Below are positions 24,756 through 33,448 of a stretch of 64,000 bases of DNA, in pieces. The notes under the pieces were generated by a model. That model saw only the letters and a program-made list of their open reading frames with translations. It was not told the origin of the DNA and searched no databases. The translations under genes and the position numbers were made by a program. The first letter of the stretch is position 1; every line of letters begins with the position of its first letter. This DNA comes from Methanothrix thermoacetophila PT (GTDB lineage: Archaea; Halobacteriota; Methanosarcinia; Methanotrichales; Methanotrichaceae), in contig NC_008553.1 of NCBI RefSeq assembly GCF_000014945.1, positions 1,798,001 to 1,862,000 of the forward strand, written 5' to 3'.

Positions 24756-25739
24756 TCATCCCCACACCCTCTCGTACACCTCTTTCACCCGCTCCGTATT
24801 CTCCTCCCAGAACCTGTAGTCGCTCTCTTTCATTTTCTCAGGCTCCCTCTCCATGCTCTCCTCCACTGCTCTTCTCAGCTCTGTGCTCCTCACAACCCAC
24901 AGGTTCTTCCTCCTCTCCTCCAGGGTGATTCCGGAGGCGACAACCTGCCTGCCCAGGTTCAGGTACTCGTTCAGCTTCCATATGCTCTTGTCTGTGGAGT
25001 ACGGCGTAAGCGCGTTCTCCCTTCTCGGGATTATGCAGATTCTGGCTCTTCTGACAAGCGCTGCGACCCTGCTGTGAGGCTGCCAGCCGAGCGCTTTAAC
25101 ATTTTCTGTTTTTCTCCGGAGATACCACCACGCGAACGGCCCGCCTCCAACGATCCAGAACTCCTGATCCGGGAGATCCCGCGCGACTCTTAAAAGAGAA
25201 TCGATGCCCTCCTGCTCGCACACTCTTCCGACGAAGATCACCACGTTCTCCGGCTCGATATCGTCTCCAGGCTCCGCGAAGCTCCTCTGCGGGTAATTTG
25301 GAATCACGCGAATCTCCTTCCCTGGAGCATACGACATCGCCTTCTCCTTCAAGGGTGTGTTCACAGTGGTTATCACATCAGCCGCCTCAGCCAGCTGCCG
25401 CTCGAAGCGCTCGCATGCACTCTTTGCGATGGAGCCGAAGCGCAGCTGCGTCTCCACGCCCCATGGAGATCTGTAATCGTATATCAGGCGTCTGTATCCC
25501 GATCCTCTAAGAGAGGGAATCCAGTGGTAAATCACATCAGGAACGTTGAAGAGATGAACGATATCAGGCCTCTCCTTAAGAACGATCCCCCTGGCCTTCC
25601 TTGCGATGGAGATCCAGTTGACTGTATCAAACCTCGGCACGATCGTCTCGTACCCCAGCTCCTTCAGCGTCGCCTCAAAGAGCCTGAGCCTCGTCGTCTT
25701 CTCCGGCTGGTTCGCGAGAAGCAGCACCTTCATCTGCAC
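24756..25739 (-). CDS. Glycosyltransferase, GT-B fold (family 1/4-like)
   Basis: A 327-residue protein beginning MKVLLLANQPEKTTRLRLFE after a two-codon extension. RPDIVHLFNVPDVIYHW, DYRSPWGVETQ, ITTVNTPLKEKAMSYAPGKE, VIPNYPQRSFAEPGDD and VIFVGRVCEQEGIDSLLRVA are standard GT4-type landmarks. The C-terminal donor region is unusual: STDKSIWKLNEYLNLGRQVV replaces the normal ExFGxxxxEAM motif, as in some divergent transferases. It is probably a transferase of the same surface-glycan pathway as its neighbours; an unusual donor is possible. Confidence 0.82.
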   Translation of the reverse strand: MQMKVLLLANQPEKTTRLRLFEATLKELGYETIVPRFDTVNWISIARKARGIVLKERPDIVHLFNVPDVIYHWIPSLRGSGYRRLIYDYRSPWGVETQLRFGSIAKSACERFERQLAEAADVITTVNTPLKEKAMSYAPGKEIRVIPNYPQRSFAEPGDDIEPENVVIFVGRVCEQEGIDSLLRVARDLPDQEFWIVGGGPFAWWYLRRKTENVKALGWQPHSRVAALVRRARICIIPRRENALTPYSTDKSIWKLNEYLNLGRQVVASGITLEERRKNLWVVRSTELRRAVEESMEREPEKMKESDYRFWEENTERVKEVYERVWG

Positions 25740-25785
25740 CCATCTCCAACATCGAGCAACTTTGGTTGCGCTTCATCCTCCATCA

Positions 25786-26907
25786 TCAATCTTCTGCAGC
25801 CCTCCTCAGAACGCTCTCGTACCTGGCTGCCAGAGCGCGCCAGTCATACCTCTCAGCGATCTCCCTGTATCTTCTCTGATCCTGCGGGCTCTCCAGGATA
25901 CGCTTCACCTGCGATATGAAGCTCTCCCTGTCATCATAGTAGTACAGGCTGTCCCCGAGAAGCCGCTCGAGCGAGAGCATTCTTGTGGTGAGAACAGGCC
26001 TGCCGCATGCGAGGTAGTTGAAGATCTTCCCTCCAGCAGCATACTCGTTCTTCTTCATCATTCTCAGGGGGTTGAGGCCTATGTCCATCGCAGATATGTA
26101 CCTGCCGAGCTCCGCGTACGGCACAGCTCCCGTGAAGATCACCCTCTCTCCAACGCCGAGCCGCTCAGCCATATCCTTTATGCGCTCGCCGTAATCCGTG
26201 AACAGGCTCGGGCCCACAACGAGGAGTGTGACATCGAGATCTGGCAGAGCGCTCACAACGGTCTCGAGATCGACCCAGTACTCCAGCGATCCGACGTAAC
26301 CGATCACATCCCCCTCAAGACCGAGAGCGATCTTTGCCTCTCCAGCATCAATAGGTTTCAGAAGGCTCGTGTCCACGCCGTTCGGAATGATCTCCACATC
26401 ACGAACGCCGATGTTTCTGAGGTACTCTTTGAGCTCCTGGGTCACGGTTATCACAGCCCTGGCGTGCCTGAGGTTGTACCTGGTGATCGCCCTGACGCCG
26501 AGCTTGACAGCCCTGCCGAAGAGCGAGCCCGGGTAGTATATGGATGCGGATTCCTCCAGATGGTCGAGATAGTCGAAGACCACGGGCGTATCTGTGAGGT
26601 TCGCCATGAAGGACGGGAGGATGTTCGCTGATAGAATCACATCAGAGTCCCTGGCAGCATCGCGGATCACGCGGAGATGGGATAAAGCGCTTGTGATGTA
26701 GTAGACAGACGGATCCTCAGCTTTGGACGATCCTGCCTTCAAAAGAGAGCATCTCGTCCATCTCGGGCTGTTATCTCTGAACTTCGAGAGCTCGAAGTGC
26801 AAAACCTGCACCTCATGCCTCTCCGCTATTATATCGAATATGAAGTTCAACCTGTTCGGAAACGGATGTCTTATCCAGTCAGTTGTCGGTATGACCAGTA
26901 TCTTCAT
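25786..26907 (-). CDS. Family 4-like glycosyltransferase, first gene of the leftward operon
   Basis: A 373-residue GT-B protein: MKILVIPTTDWIRHPFPNRL at the start, FDYLDHLEESASIYYPGSLF, AVITVTQELKEYLRNIGVRD, IPNGVDTSLLKPIDAGEA, VIGYVGSLEYWVDLETVVSA, and a donor site GLNPLRMMKKNEYAAGGKIF followed by NYLACGRPVL. The KxFEYLAxGxPV-like ending is that of GT4 members resembling TuaH-type transferases. Its ATG lies about 26 nt from a TATA element shared with the divergent glmU gene, so the transcript is probably leaderless. It leads the operon of three transferases. Confidence 0.86.
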   Translation of the reverse strand: MKILVIPTTDWIRHPFPNRLNFIFDIIAERHEVQVLHFELSKFRDNSPRWTRCSLLKAGSSKAEDPSVYYITSALSHLRVIRDAARDSDVILSANILPSFMANLTDTPVVFDYLDHLEESASIYYPGSLFGRAVKLGVRAITRYNLRHARAVITVTQELKEYLRNIGVRDVEIIPNGVDTSLLKPIDAGEAKIALGLEGDVIGYVGSLEYWVDLETVVSALPDLDVTLLVVGPSLFTDYGERIKDMAERLGVGERVIFTGAVPYAELGRYISAMDIGLNPLRMMKKNEYAAGGKIFNYLACGRPVLTTRMLSLERLLGDSLYYYDDRESFISQVKRILESPQDQRRYREIAERYDWRALAARYESVLRRAAED

Positions 26908-26929
26908 TGGCGATTCTGAGGAGAATCAT

Positions 26930-26943
26930 TAAAATATATAAAC
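26930..26943. promoter_or_regulatory. Shared bidirectional TATA element
   Basis: TAAAATATATAAAC reads as a TATA box both ways. Leftward, initiation about 26 nt away falls at ATG 26907 (leaderless glycosyltransferase). Rightward, initiation near 26963 gives the glmU-like gene a leader of about 18 nt before CTG 26981. The same short element could coordinate sugar-donor synthesis with glycan assembly. Confidence 0.55.
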
Positions 26944-26980
26944 TAGCTGCATATCTGGTCTCTGTTCAGGGCGTGAGAAT

Positions 26981-28177
26981 CTGAAGGCTGTCATACTTGC
27001 TGCCGGAGAGGGGCACAGGTGCAGGCCCCTGACCCAGACCAGGCCGAAGGTCATGCTGCCACTGGCGAACATGCCGTTCATGGAGCATGTCGTCCGAGCC
27101 CTTGTGGACAACGGGATAGATGAGATCGTGGCTGTCGTCGGGTATCAGAAGGAGCGGGTGATGGACTACTTCGAGGATGGCGTGAAGTTCGGCGCCCGCA
27201 TAACATACGTCTTCCAGGAGGAGCGTCTTGGCACAGCACACGCGCTCCGCAGGGCCCAGGAGCACATCGATGATCAGTTTCTGGTCGTGAATGGCGACAA
27301 CATCCTGGACAGCAGAGCGGTCGGGGATCTTTTAAGCGCGGATGGCGATTACGTCATCCTCGGCGCGCTCAGGGAGCATGCTGGAGATTATGGAGTTCTT
27401 GTGGTTGATGGGGATGTGGTAAAGCAGATCCATGAGAAGCCTGGGAGGGCCTGTGCGGGCATCGTGAACACAGGTGCGTACAAGATGATGCCCGATATCT
27501 TCGAGGAGATACCGAGGACGCCGATATCAGAGCGTGGAGGATATGATATCACCCAGACCCTCTGCCAGATGATGGAGAGAGGGGTGAAGATCAGGACAGT
27601 CGTGACGAAGGCCATCTGGGGCGATGCGGCCTTCGCATGGGATCTGCTCGCTGCGAACAGCATCGCAGCCGGCTTGATGAAGAGCGAGATTCATGGGGAG
27701 ATCGAGGATGGCGTGGTAATCCGTGGGCAGGTCTCGCTCGGGGAGGGCAGCCTGATCAGATCCGGCTCATACATAATAGGGCCTGTGCTCATAGGAGAGG
27801 GATGCGACATAGGCCCGAATGTCACGATCCTCCCCTCAACGACCATCGGGGACTCGGTACGTGTGGGTTCGTTCACAGAGATCAGGAACAGCATCCTGAT
27901 GAGAGGCTCAAGGATAGGATCGATGTCTGTCATATCAGACTCAGTCATCGGAGAGGACTGCTGCCTCGGAGATATGTGTTTGATAGAAGCAGGCAGCTCA
28001 CTGGCAGAGGTCGAGGGAGAGTTCTACAGAGCTGAGTTTGGTGCTGTGATGGGCGATTCTGTGGTGGCGGGAAGCAGGGTTCTGATGATGCCGTGCAGCG
28101 TCGTGGGATCCTCTGCTAAAATCGGATCCGGTGTCACGATCCGCGGCAGCGTGGAGCGGGGGAGCAGGGTGGTTTAG
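26981..28177 (+). CDS. Bifunctional sugar-1-phosphate nucleotidylyltransferase/acetyltransferase (GlmU-like), probable CTG start
   Basis: Makes a nucleotide sugar, most likely UDP-GlcNAc from glucosamine-1-phosphate. The N-terminal nucleotidylyltransferase has the required signature LKAVILAAGEGHRCRPLTQ followed by TRPKVMLPLAN, then VVNGDNILDS and NTGAYKM; the C-terminal half is a left-handed beta helix (hexapeptide repeats such as VRVGSFTEIRNSILMRGS). The first ATG in frame, 27053, would remove the catalytic signature, and the frame has no ATG, GTG or TTG before it back to a TAA at about 26939. The CTG at 26981 encodes the residue that is Met in homologs, so CTG initiation is inferred. It abuts glmS directly. 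Confidence 0.88.
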   Translation: MKAVILAAGEGHRCRPLTQTRPKVMLPLANMPFMEHVVRALVDNGIDEIVAVVGYQKERVMDYFEDGVKFGARITYVFQEERLGTAHALRRAQEHIDDQFLVVNGDNILDSRAVGDLLSADGDYVILGALREHAGDYGVLVVDGDVVKQIHEKPGRACAGIVNTGAYKMMPDIFEEIPRTPISERGGYDITQTLCQMMERGVKIRTVVTKAIWGDAAFAWDLLAANSIAAGLMKSEIHGEIEDGVVIRGQVSLGEGSLIRSGSYIIGPVLIGEGCDIGPNVTILPSTTIGDSVRVGSFTEIRNSILMRGSRIGSMSVISDSVIGEDCCLGDMCLIEAGSSLAEVEGEFYRAEFGAVMGDSVVAGSRVLMMPCSVVGSSAKIGSGVTIRGSVERGSRVV

Positions 28178-29995
28178 ATGTGCGGGATTGTTGCGTACAT
28201 AGGCGCCGAAAAGGCCGGCCCAGTACTCCTCGACACGCTGAAGAGGCTCGAGTACAGGGGCTACGACTCCGCAGGGATAGCGCTAGCCTCCAATGGCAGC
28301 ATGGAGGTTTTGAAGGCTGCAGGCAGAATCTCGGATCTAGAGATCATCTACAGATCCAGAGGAGAGCCGGAGGGATCGATAGGGATAGGGCACACCCGCT
28401 GGGCCACGCATGGGCGGCCCAGCGATGAGAACGCGCATCCGCACACCTCTGGAAGCATAGCGGTTGTGCATAATGGAATTATCGAGAACTATCTCGAGCT
28501 CAGGGAGCAGCTCAGGGATAAAGGCTATGTCTTCACATCGGAGACAGACAGCGAGGTTCTCGCACACCTCATCAATTACCACTACAGCGGCGAGACGAAT
28601 GGGGATCTTGCTGTATCCGTCTCGAGAGCCCTGAAGGATGTCAGAGGATCCTACGCAATAGTTGTCATGGCCTCTGGTATTCCGTACCTCGTATGCGCGA
28701 GAAAGGACAGCCCGCTGGTGATAGGGATCGGCGGATCCTCGAACTACATCGCCTCTGATGTCCCTGCGTTACTGCCGTACACGCGCGACGTAATAAGGCT
28801 CAGGGATGGGGAGATAGCGGTAGTTCACAGGGATAAGATCGAGATAATGGATATCTCGGGAGCGGTGCGTGAGCCAGCGGTTGAGCGCATCACATGGGAT
28901 GCGGATGCTGCGGAGCGCGGCGGCTACCCTCACTTCATGCTCAAGGAGATCCACGAGCAGCCAAGGGCGGTTCAGGAGACGCTTGCCGGCAGGATCTCAG
29001 AGATGGAAGGAGATGTCAGGCTCGACCTCGGACTTAACCAGTGGGAGATACAGACGCTCCAGAGGGTATCGATACTGGCGTGCGGCACATCATACCACGC
29101 AGGCCTTCTGGCACGCTACTTCTTCCCGCGCACTGCTGGCCTGCCCGTCGATGTTGAGGTCGCGTCTGAGTTCCAGCACATGCAGCTCCGGCCGGGAACG
29201 CTCCTTGTGGCGATATCTCAGTCAGGAGAGACCGCGGACACGCTCATGGCGCTCAAGAAGGCGAAGACATGTGGCGTCAAGAGCCTGGCGATAACCAATG
29301 TCGTCGGGAGCTCCATAACAGAGATCGTCGATGCCACGATATACACAAGATGCGGCCCTGAGATCGGGGTCGCGGCCACGAAGACTTTTGTCGGGCAGCT
29401 CGTTGCGCTGTTCCTTCTGGGCATCAGGCTCGGCCGGGCCAGAAACCATCTGCTTCCGGAGCAGGGGAGGAGGCTTCTCGGAGAGCTCTCGCGCCTGCCA
29501 GGGCTCATACAGGCCGTTCTTGAGAGGAGGGATCAGATAAGAGAGATAGCTCAGAGGTTCTCTGGCGCGGACATATACTTCTTCATAGGCAGGGATATCC
29601 TCTATCCGATAGCTCTCGAGGGCGCCCTGAAGATGAAGGAGATCGCGTACATACCAGCGGAGGGATACCCTGCGGGCGAGCTGAAGCACGGGCCTCTTGC
29701 ACTGATCACCGAAGGCACCCCTGTCGTGGCGTTTGCGACCTGCGGGGAGAAGATATACTCCAACATGAAGGAGGTCAGGGCACGTGGCGGAGAGGTGATA
29801 GCGTTCGCGGCGGAGGGCGACCGGGAGGCAGCAGAGATAACCGACACGGTCGTCGAACTCCCCAATACACTTCCCGTATTCTCCGCGGTCCTCTGCACCG
29901 TGGGGGCACAGCTCCTCGCGTATTACACCGCACAGATCCTTGGAAGGGATATCGACAAGCCCAGAAACCTGGCGAAGAGCGTTACGGTGGAGTGA
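28178..29995 (+). CDS. glmS: Glutamine-fructose-6-phosphate aminotransferase (isomerizing)
   Basis: GlmS makes glucosamine-6-phosphate, the entry to UDP-GlcNAc. The 605-residue product begins MCGIVAYIGAEKAGPVLLDT, with Cys2 the N-terminal nucleophile of the class II glutaminase, followed by LEYRGYDSAGIAL and GIGHTRWATHGRPSDENAHP. Two SIS domains follow (LACGTSYHAGLLAR, AISQSGETADTLMALKKAK; then AEGYPAGELKHGPLALI). It ends ILGRDIDKPRNLAKSVTVE, the standard C-terminus. Its ATG immediately follows the stop of the glmU-like gene, so both enzymes of the pathway are made from one transcript, next to the glycosyltransferases that would use the product. Confidence 0.97.
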   Translation: MCGIVAYIGAEKAGPVLLDTLKRLEYRGYDSAGIALASNGSMEVLKAAGRISDLEIIYRSRGEPEGSIGIGHTRWATHGRPSDENAHPHTSGSIAVVHNGIIENYLELREQLRDKGYVFTSETDSEVLAHLINYHYSGETNGDLAVSVSRALKDVRGSYAIVVMASGIPYLVCARKDSPLVIGIGGSSNYIASDVPALLPYTRDVIRLRDGEIAVVHRDKIEIMDISGAVREPAVERITWDADAAERGGYPHFMLKEIHEQPRAVQETLAGRISEMEGDVRLDLGLNQWEIQTLQRVSILACGTSYHAGLLARYFFPRTAGLPVDVEVASEFQHMQLRPGTLLVAISQSGETADTLMALKKAKTCGVKSLAITNVVGSSITEIVDATIYTRCGPEIGVAATKTFVGQLVALFLLGIRLGRARNHLLPEQGRRLLGELSRLPGLIQAVLERRDQIREIAQRFSGADIYFFIGRDILYPIALEGALKMKEIAYIPAEGYPAGELKHGPLALITEGTPVVAFATCGEKIYSNMKEVRARGGEVIAFAAEGDREAAEITDTVVELPNTLPVFSAVLCTVGAQLLAYYTAQILGRDIDKPRNLAKSVTVE

Positions 29996-30071
29996 AAAGC
30001 AGCCGGCTCAGCCTGAACCGCCAGCGTATGCAGGGTTGGAGTATGCTCTCGGCACCGACCTCCACAATCAT

Positions 30072-30081
30072 TTTATTACCA
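30072..30081. repeat. Left target-site duplication of the insertion sequence
   Basis: TTTATTACCA at 30072-30081 is repeated exactly at 30951-30960 on the other side of the element. Because the last base can also be assigned to the inverted repeat, the true duplication is 8 to 10 bp. Confidence 0.75.
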
Positions 30082-30950
30082 GGGTGTGTCTAATATGCTA
30101 ATATTAGAATATGCTGTATTCCAAAGTTAAGCTAAGATAAATTTTAATATACCATAAAACAAGCAAATAACATGCTTAAGAGATGGGATACAAGATTATA
30201 CGATATTAAGTTAATATTAGAAGTATTTGATTCGTTATCGTTAGATTTGCGATCAATAAATGCTCCAAAACCAAAAGTTTATGATTTGGAGACCATAATT
30301 AAGGCACTTTTGATAAAAGAGTTTGAGGGGCATTCTTTAAGATCAGCAGAAGTTAGGATTAAAGAAGTGCTTGGAATAAGAATTGATCATTCAGTTTTGC
30401 ATTTCTGGGAAAAGAATTTATCTTCAAATATTGAAGAGATATTAAATAAAGTTCTTGAAAGGTTACAATCAATAGATTATACAGATAGTTTCATTGATTC
30501 CACTAAATTCGCAAATAAAAAAAGGATATCATAAAGATACAAGCAATAACCAGGAAAAATGAAACGATATTCCCTGTGGAAACGAGGATAAAATCGGAAC
30601 TAACAGTGCCTGAGGGATCAGGCTATTTATTTGGTGACGGTGAATATGATTCCAGGAAATTTTTGAATGATGTTGTAGATAAAGGTTACATGCCTGTTAT
30701 TAAACCGAGAAAAATAAGTGCCGGTGGTTTTGGATCCAGAATCAGAGATCGGATCTTTAATAGAGAAATATACAAACACAGATCAGTTTGTGAAGGATTC
30801 TTTGGTGCTTTGACCAATTGGTTTGGAGATAGAATACCATGTTTCCTCGAAGAGACAACTATTACAAGGATGCTTCTGAGAGTACTGGCTTATGCATTGA
30901 GAATTCTATCAAGATTTAGTATAAAATAAATTTGAATGATAGACACACCC
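30082..30950 (+). mobile_element. Insertion sequence, about 870 bp, DDE transposase type
   Basis: A compact insertion sequence bounded by inverted repeats: GGGTGTGTCTA at the left (30082-30092) and its complement TAGACACACCC at the right (30940-30950). Flanking direct repeats of 8-10 bp (TTTATTACCA) show it arrived by transposition. It encodes one transposase in two frames. The interior is much richer in A+T than the host genes. It lies between glmS and the metal-binding protein gene, only about 16 bp from that gene's TATA box. Family assignment (IS4/IS5-like superfamily) is tentative. Confidence 0.85.
30172..30929 (+). pseudogene. Transposase split by a frameshift at an A7 run
   Basis: Part one (30172-30534, 120 residues) begins MLKRWDTRLYDIK and ends at SFIDSTKFANKK; part two, in the -1 frame, continues KDIIKIQAITRKNETIFPV to 30929. 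The catalytic residues of a DDE transposase seem to be Asp in FIDSTKF, Asp in LFGDGEYDSRKF and Glu in RSVCEGFFGALTNWF. The frames meet at a run of seven A (AATAAAAAAAGG, about 30510-30521), where a -1 slip would join them perfectly. It is either a programmed frameshift, as used by several IS families, or an inactivating indel. The start of the second part as an independent protein (GTG 30576) is unlikely. Confidence 0.75.
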
Positions 30951-30960
30951 TTTATTACCA
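30951..30960. repeat. Right target-site duplication of the insertion sequence
   Basis: TTTATTACCA, identical to 30072-30081. It ends 6 bp before the TATA box of the downstream gene. Confidence 0.75.
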
Positions 30961-30966
30961 TAATCC

Positions 30967-30975
30967 TTAAATATA
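30967..30975 (+). promoter_or_regulatory. TATA box of the metal-binding protein gene
   Basis: TTAAATATA centred about 35 nt before ATG 31006 puts the start of transcription near 30997. The insertion sequence ends just upstream, so the TATA box is intact but any operator further upstream has been displaced by 880 bp. Confidence 0.55.
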
Positions 30976-31005
30976 GAACTTATTAAACATTATTTTGTGA
31001 TTAGT

Positions 31006-31803
31006 ATGAAGAAAGCGATATTGCTCCTGATTTTATCGCTGATCGCTGTTCACTCAGCATATGCTGAGCCGATCAAGATAGTGGCCACGACCTCCACCCT
31101 GGAAGATCTCATAAAGGGCGTGGGCGGGGATAATGTCGATGTCACCTACATAGTCTCTTCCGGTGTGTGTCCAGATCACTGGGACCTGAAGCCATCGCAG
31201 GTTGCCGCTCTGAACGAGGCGAGCATAATATTCCAGCATGGCATGGAGGGGTGGCTGAAGAACATCACAAGGCCAGATCAGAAGGTGATAGTCCTCTCCG
31301 GTCCCTGGAACACGCCGCAGATGGCGATAAACAAGACGATGCAGATCGCGGCCGCTCTCAAGGAGGCCGATCCGGAGCATGCAGAGGAGTATGATCGGAG
31401 AGCAGAAGTGCTGGTCGAACGCTTCCAGAACGTCTCGGAGGTTCTGAGCGAGAGGGCCAGGGAGGCGGGCACTGGGAACGTGAAGGTCCTGTGCATGGAA
31501 TGGCAGTCCGGATTCGTATCGTGGATGGGATTTGATATAGTGAAGACATACGCCTCTGAGGAGAAGCTCTCGCTGAAGGATGTCAATGATTTGATAAATG
31601 TGGGCAGGGAGAACAGCGTCTCCATAGTTGTGGATAACCTCCAGAGCGGTGTCAATGTTGGCGAGCAGATCGCAAAGGAGATAAACGCCACGCATGTAGT
31701 CCTGACCAACTTCCCCGGAGCGGTCGAGGGGACAGAGACGCTCGATAAGATGATTCTCCACAACGGCGAGGCACTGCTTGCAGCAGTCGGCTCAGCCGCA
31801 TGA
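31006..31803 (+). CDS. Metal ABC transporter substrate-binding protein (ZnuA-like)
   Basis: A 265-residue exported solute-binding protein of cluster A-I (zinc/manganese type). Signal peptide MKKAILLLILSLIAVHSAYA, then EPIKIVATTSTLEDLIKGVG and the metal-site segments GVCPDHWDLKPSQ and IFQHGMEGWLKNI, each supplying a histidine. The third ligand region, usually a histidine, is MEWQSGFVSWMGFDIV here, so the metal site may differ from typical ZnuA. A GTG at 30997 is an alternative start. No permease or ATPase gene follows, so it either works with a transporter encoded elsewhere or has another role. The insertion sequence just upstream may have altered its expression. Confidence 0.85.
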   Translation: MKKAILLLILSLIAVHSAYAEPIKIVATTSTLEDLIKGVGGDNVDVTYIVSSGVCPDHWDLKPSQVAALNEASIIFQHGMEGWLKNITRPDQKVIVLSGPWNTPQMAINKTMQIAAALKEADPEHAEEYDRRAEVLVERFQNVSEVLSERAREAGTGNVKVLCMEWQSGFVSWMGFDIVKTYASEEKLSLKDVNDLINVGRENSVSIVVDNLQSGVNVGEQIAKEINATHVVLTNFPGAVEGTETLDKMILHNGEALLAAVGSAA

Positions 31804-32002
31804 GGGGCACGCTGCGGAGTAGATGCTCCGAAATTTTTTGGCCGCATCTTGATTCGGCGGACTGGTAGTGGAGACGGAGTCGATTGTTTCTGGTTCTGGC
31901 ACCAGAGCGCCTCTCCATGAGTTTTTGTGCCGAGGACGTCTCAAATTGCTTCATAAGAGCGTATCGGATAACTGATACGTAAACTGATGCACCAAAATCC
32001 CT

Positions 32003-33211
32003 TCAGAGCAGGCTTTTTCTGTCAGCGAGCCCCAGAAGGTTCAGCAGCCCCAGAAGATTCTCCCTGGATATCGATCCGTCGGAGACCTTCTTCAGAACAT
32101 CCTTTGCATTGAATGCCACTCCCAGTCCTGCATTCTGTATCATAATACAATCATTTGCTCCATCCCCGACAGCAACGATATTGTCAGGGCTTATACCCTC
32201 CATCTCAGCGAGCCGCTTGACTATCTCTCCCTTCGCCTTGGCATCAATGATCTCGCCCTTTATCTCTCCTGTCAAACGCCCATCCTGTATCTCGAGCTCA
32301 TTGGCGAATGTGTAGTCGAAACCCAAACGCTCCTTAAGGACATCGGTGAAGTACGTGAAACCCCCACTTATGAGCGCTATCTTGTAGCCCATCTGCTTAA
32401 GGTGGTGGATGAGCTCCTCAGACCCAGGTGTGAGAGAAAGCTGATCCGCGATCTCCTTCAGTGCCGATACCGGCATCCCTTTAAGGAGCCTCACGCGACG
32501 CCTGAGCGACTCCTCGAAATCGATCTCGCCGTTCATCGCCCTGTCTGTTATCCTCCTCACCTCCTCATCGACGCCTGCGAAGCTTGCGAGCCTGTTTATT
32601 ATCTCGAAGTCCACGATCGTCATGTCCATGTCGAAGACGATCAGACGCTTCTCCTTTCTGGCCTTGTCCAGACTCTGGACCACGACATCTAGACCCAGAC
32701 GCTCGCATTCCGATCTGATCCACTCCCTGCACTCATCAGGATTCGCATCCCCGAAGTCCATCACGAACTCTATTGAGATGAGATCGCCACGAGCGGTCAC
32801 CGCAGCCCTCTCGATGTTTATGTCTCTGGCGGATGCCACTGATGCAACATCTCTTATTATCCCCACCCTGTCCCTTGCGAGGATTGTGACGACGTAGAGG
32901 TTCTTCATGCTCCTTCTAATTCCCCGGTATCTCTCCAGCGGCAGGAACATGCACTGCACTCCAAGGGAATTGGACCGTCTATGCATCTCCATCTCAAGCT
33001 CTTTTGGGGAGATCTCCGCTCTGGAGAAATCCGCGACCACAGACATGACGAACAGCCCCTGGAGAACCCTCTGGTCCATGTCTACTATATTCACATTCCT
33101 CTCTGCTGGGAGCTGGAGTATGTCGTGTATGAGGCCGGGCCGGTCCCTGCCCACGAATGATATCACCCACAGGTCTTTAAAATGGGATTCAGGATCGGCG
33201 CTCATAAACAA
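32003..33211 (-). CDS. serB: Phosphoserine phosphatase with two N-terminal ACT domains
   Basis: Catalyses the last step of serine synthesis. Residues 12-90 and 102-180 are two ACT domains (WVISFVGRDRPGLIHDILQL; YVVTILARDRVGIIRDVASV) that in this family bind amino acids and give feedback control. The HAD phosphatase follows: FDMDMTIVD at 193-201 with catalytic Asp194 and Asp196, ALISGGFTYFTDVLKERLG, then AVGDGANDCIMIQNAGLGVA. A 402-residue length fits the ACT-ACT-SerB class. The family's usual DxDST is DMDMT here, a common variant. It is transcribed alone, opposite to the gene on its left. Confidence 0.94.
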   Translation of the reverse strand: MFMSADPESHFKDLWVISFVGRDRPGLIHDILQLPAERNVNIVDMDQRVLQGLFVMSVVADFSRAEISPKELEMEMHRRSNSLGVQCMFLPLERYRGIRRSMKNLYVVTILARDRVGIIRDVASVASARDINIERAAVTARGDLISIEFVMDFGDANPDECREWIRSECERLGLDVVVQSLDKARKEKRLIVFDMDMTIVDFEIINRLASFAGVDEEVRRITDRAMNGEIDFEESLRRRVRLLKGMPVSALKEIADQLSLTPGSEELIHHLKQMGYKIALISGGFTYFTDVLKERLGFDYTFANELEIQDGRLTGEIKGEIIDAKAKGEIVKRLAEMEGISPDNIVAVGDGANDCIMIQNAGLGVAFNAKDVLKKVSDGSISRENLLGLLNLLGLADRKSLL

Positions 33212-33448
33212 GATGCTCCTTTCTCCATCCCGGTGAATCTGCTGTCTGGCTCCGCAGTGGTGCGCAAACCGCGGATGCAGCTTGTGAAGTACCGCCTATC
33301 GGTTCTCGATCCCATATCCATGCACACCTTAGCGCGCCGAGAGCAGCTTTCAGAGGGCTTCTTCGAGCCTGGGGTCTGATCTGACCTGTGCTCATCTCTG
33401 CGCAAATGAATCTGCAGATGGGCGACATCTGGCGTGATGGATGCATTT

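Noticed and set aside
30576-30929. A separate 117-residue gene starting at GTG
   Set aside because: It is the C-terminal half of the transposase, and its upstream frame continues the protein to the A7 run.
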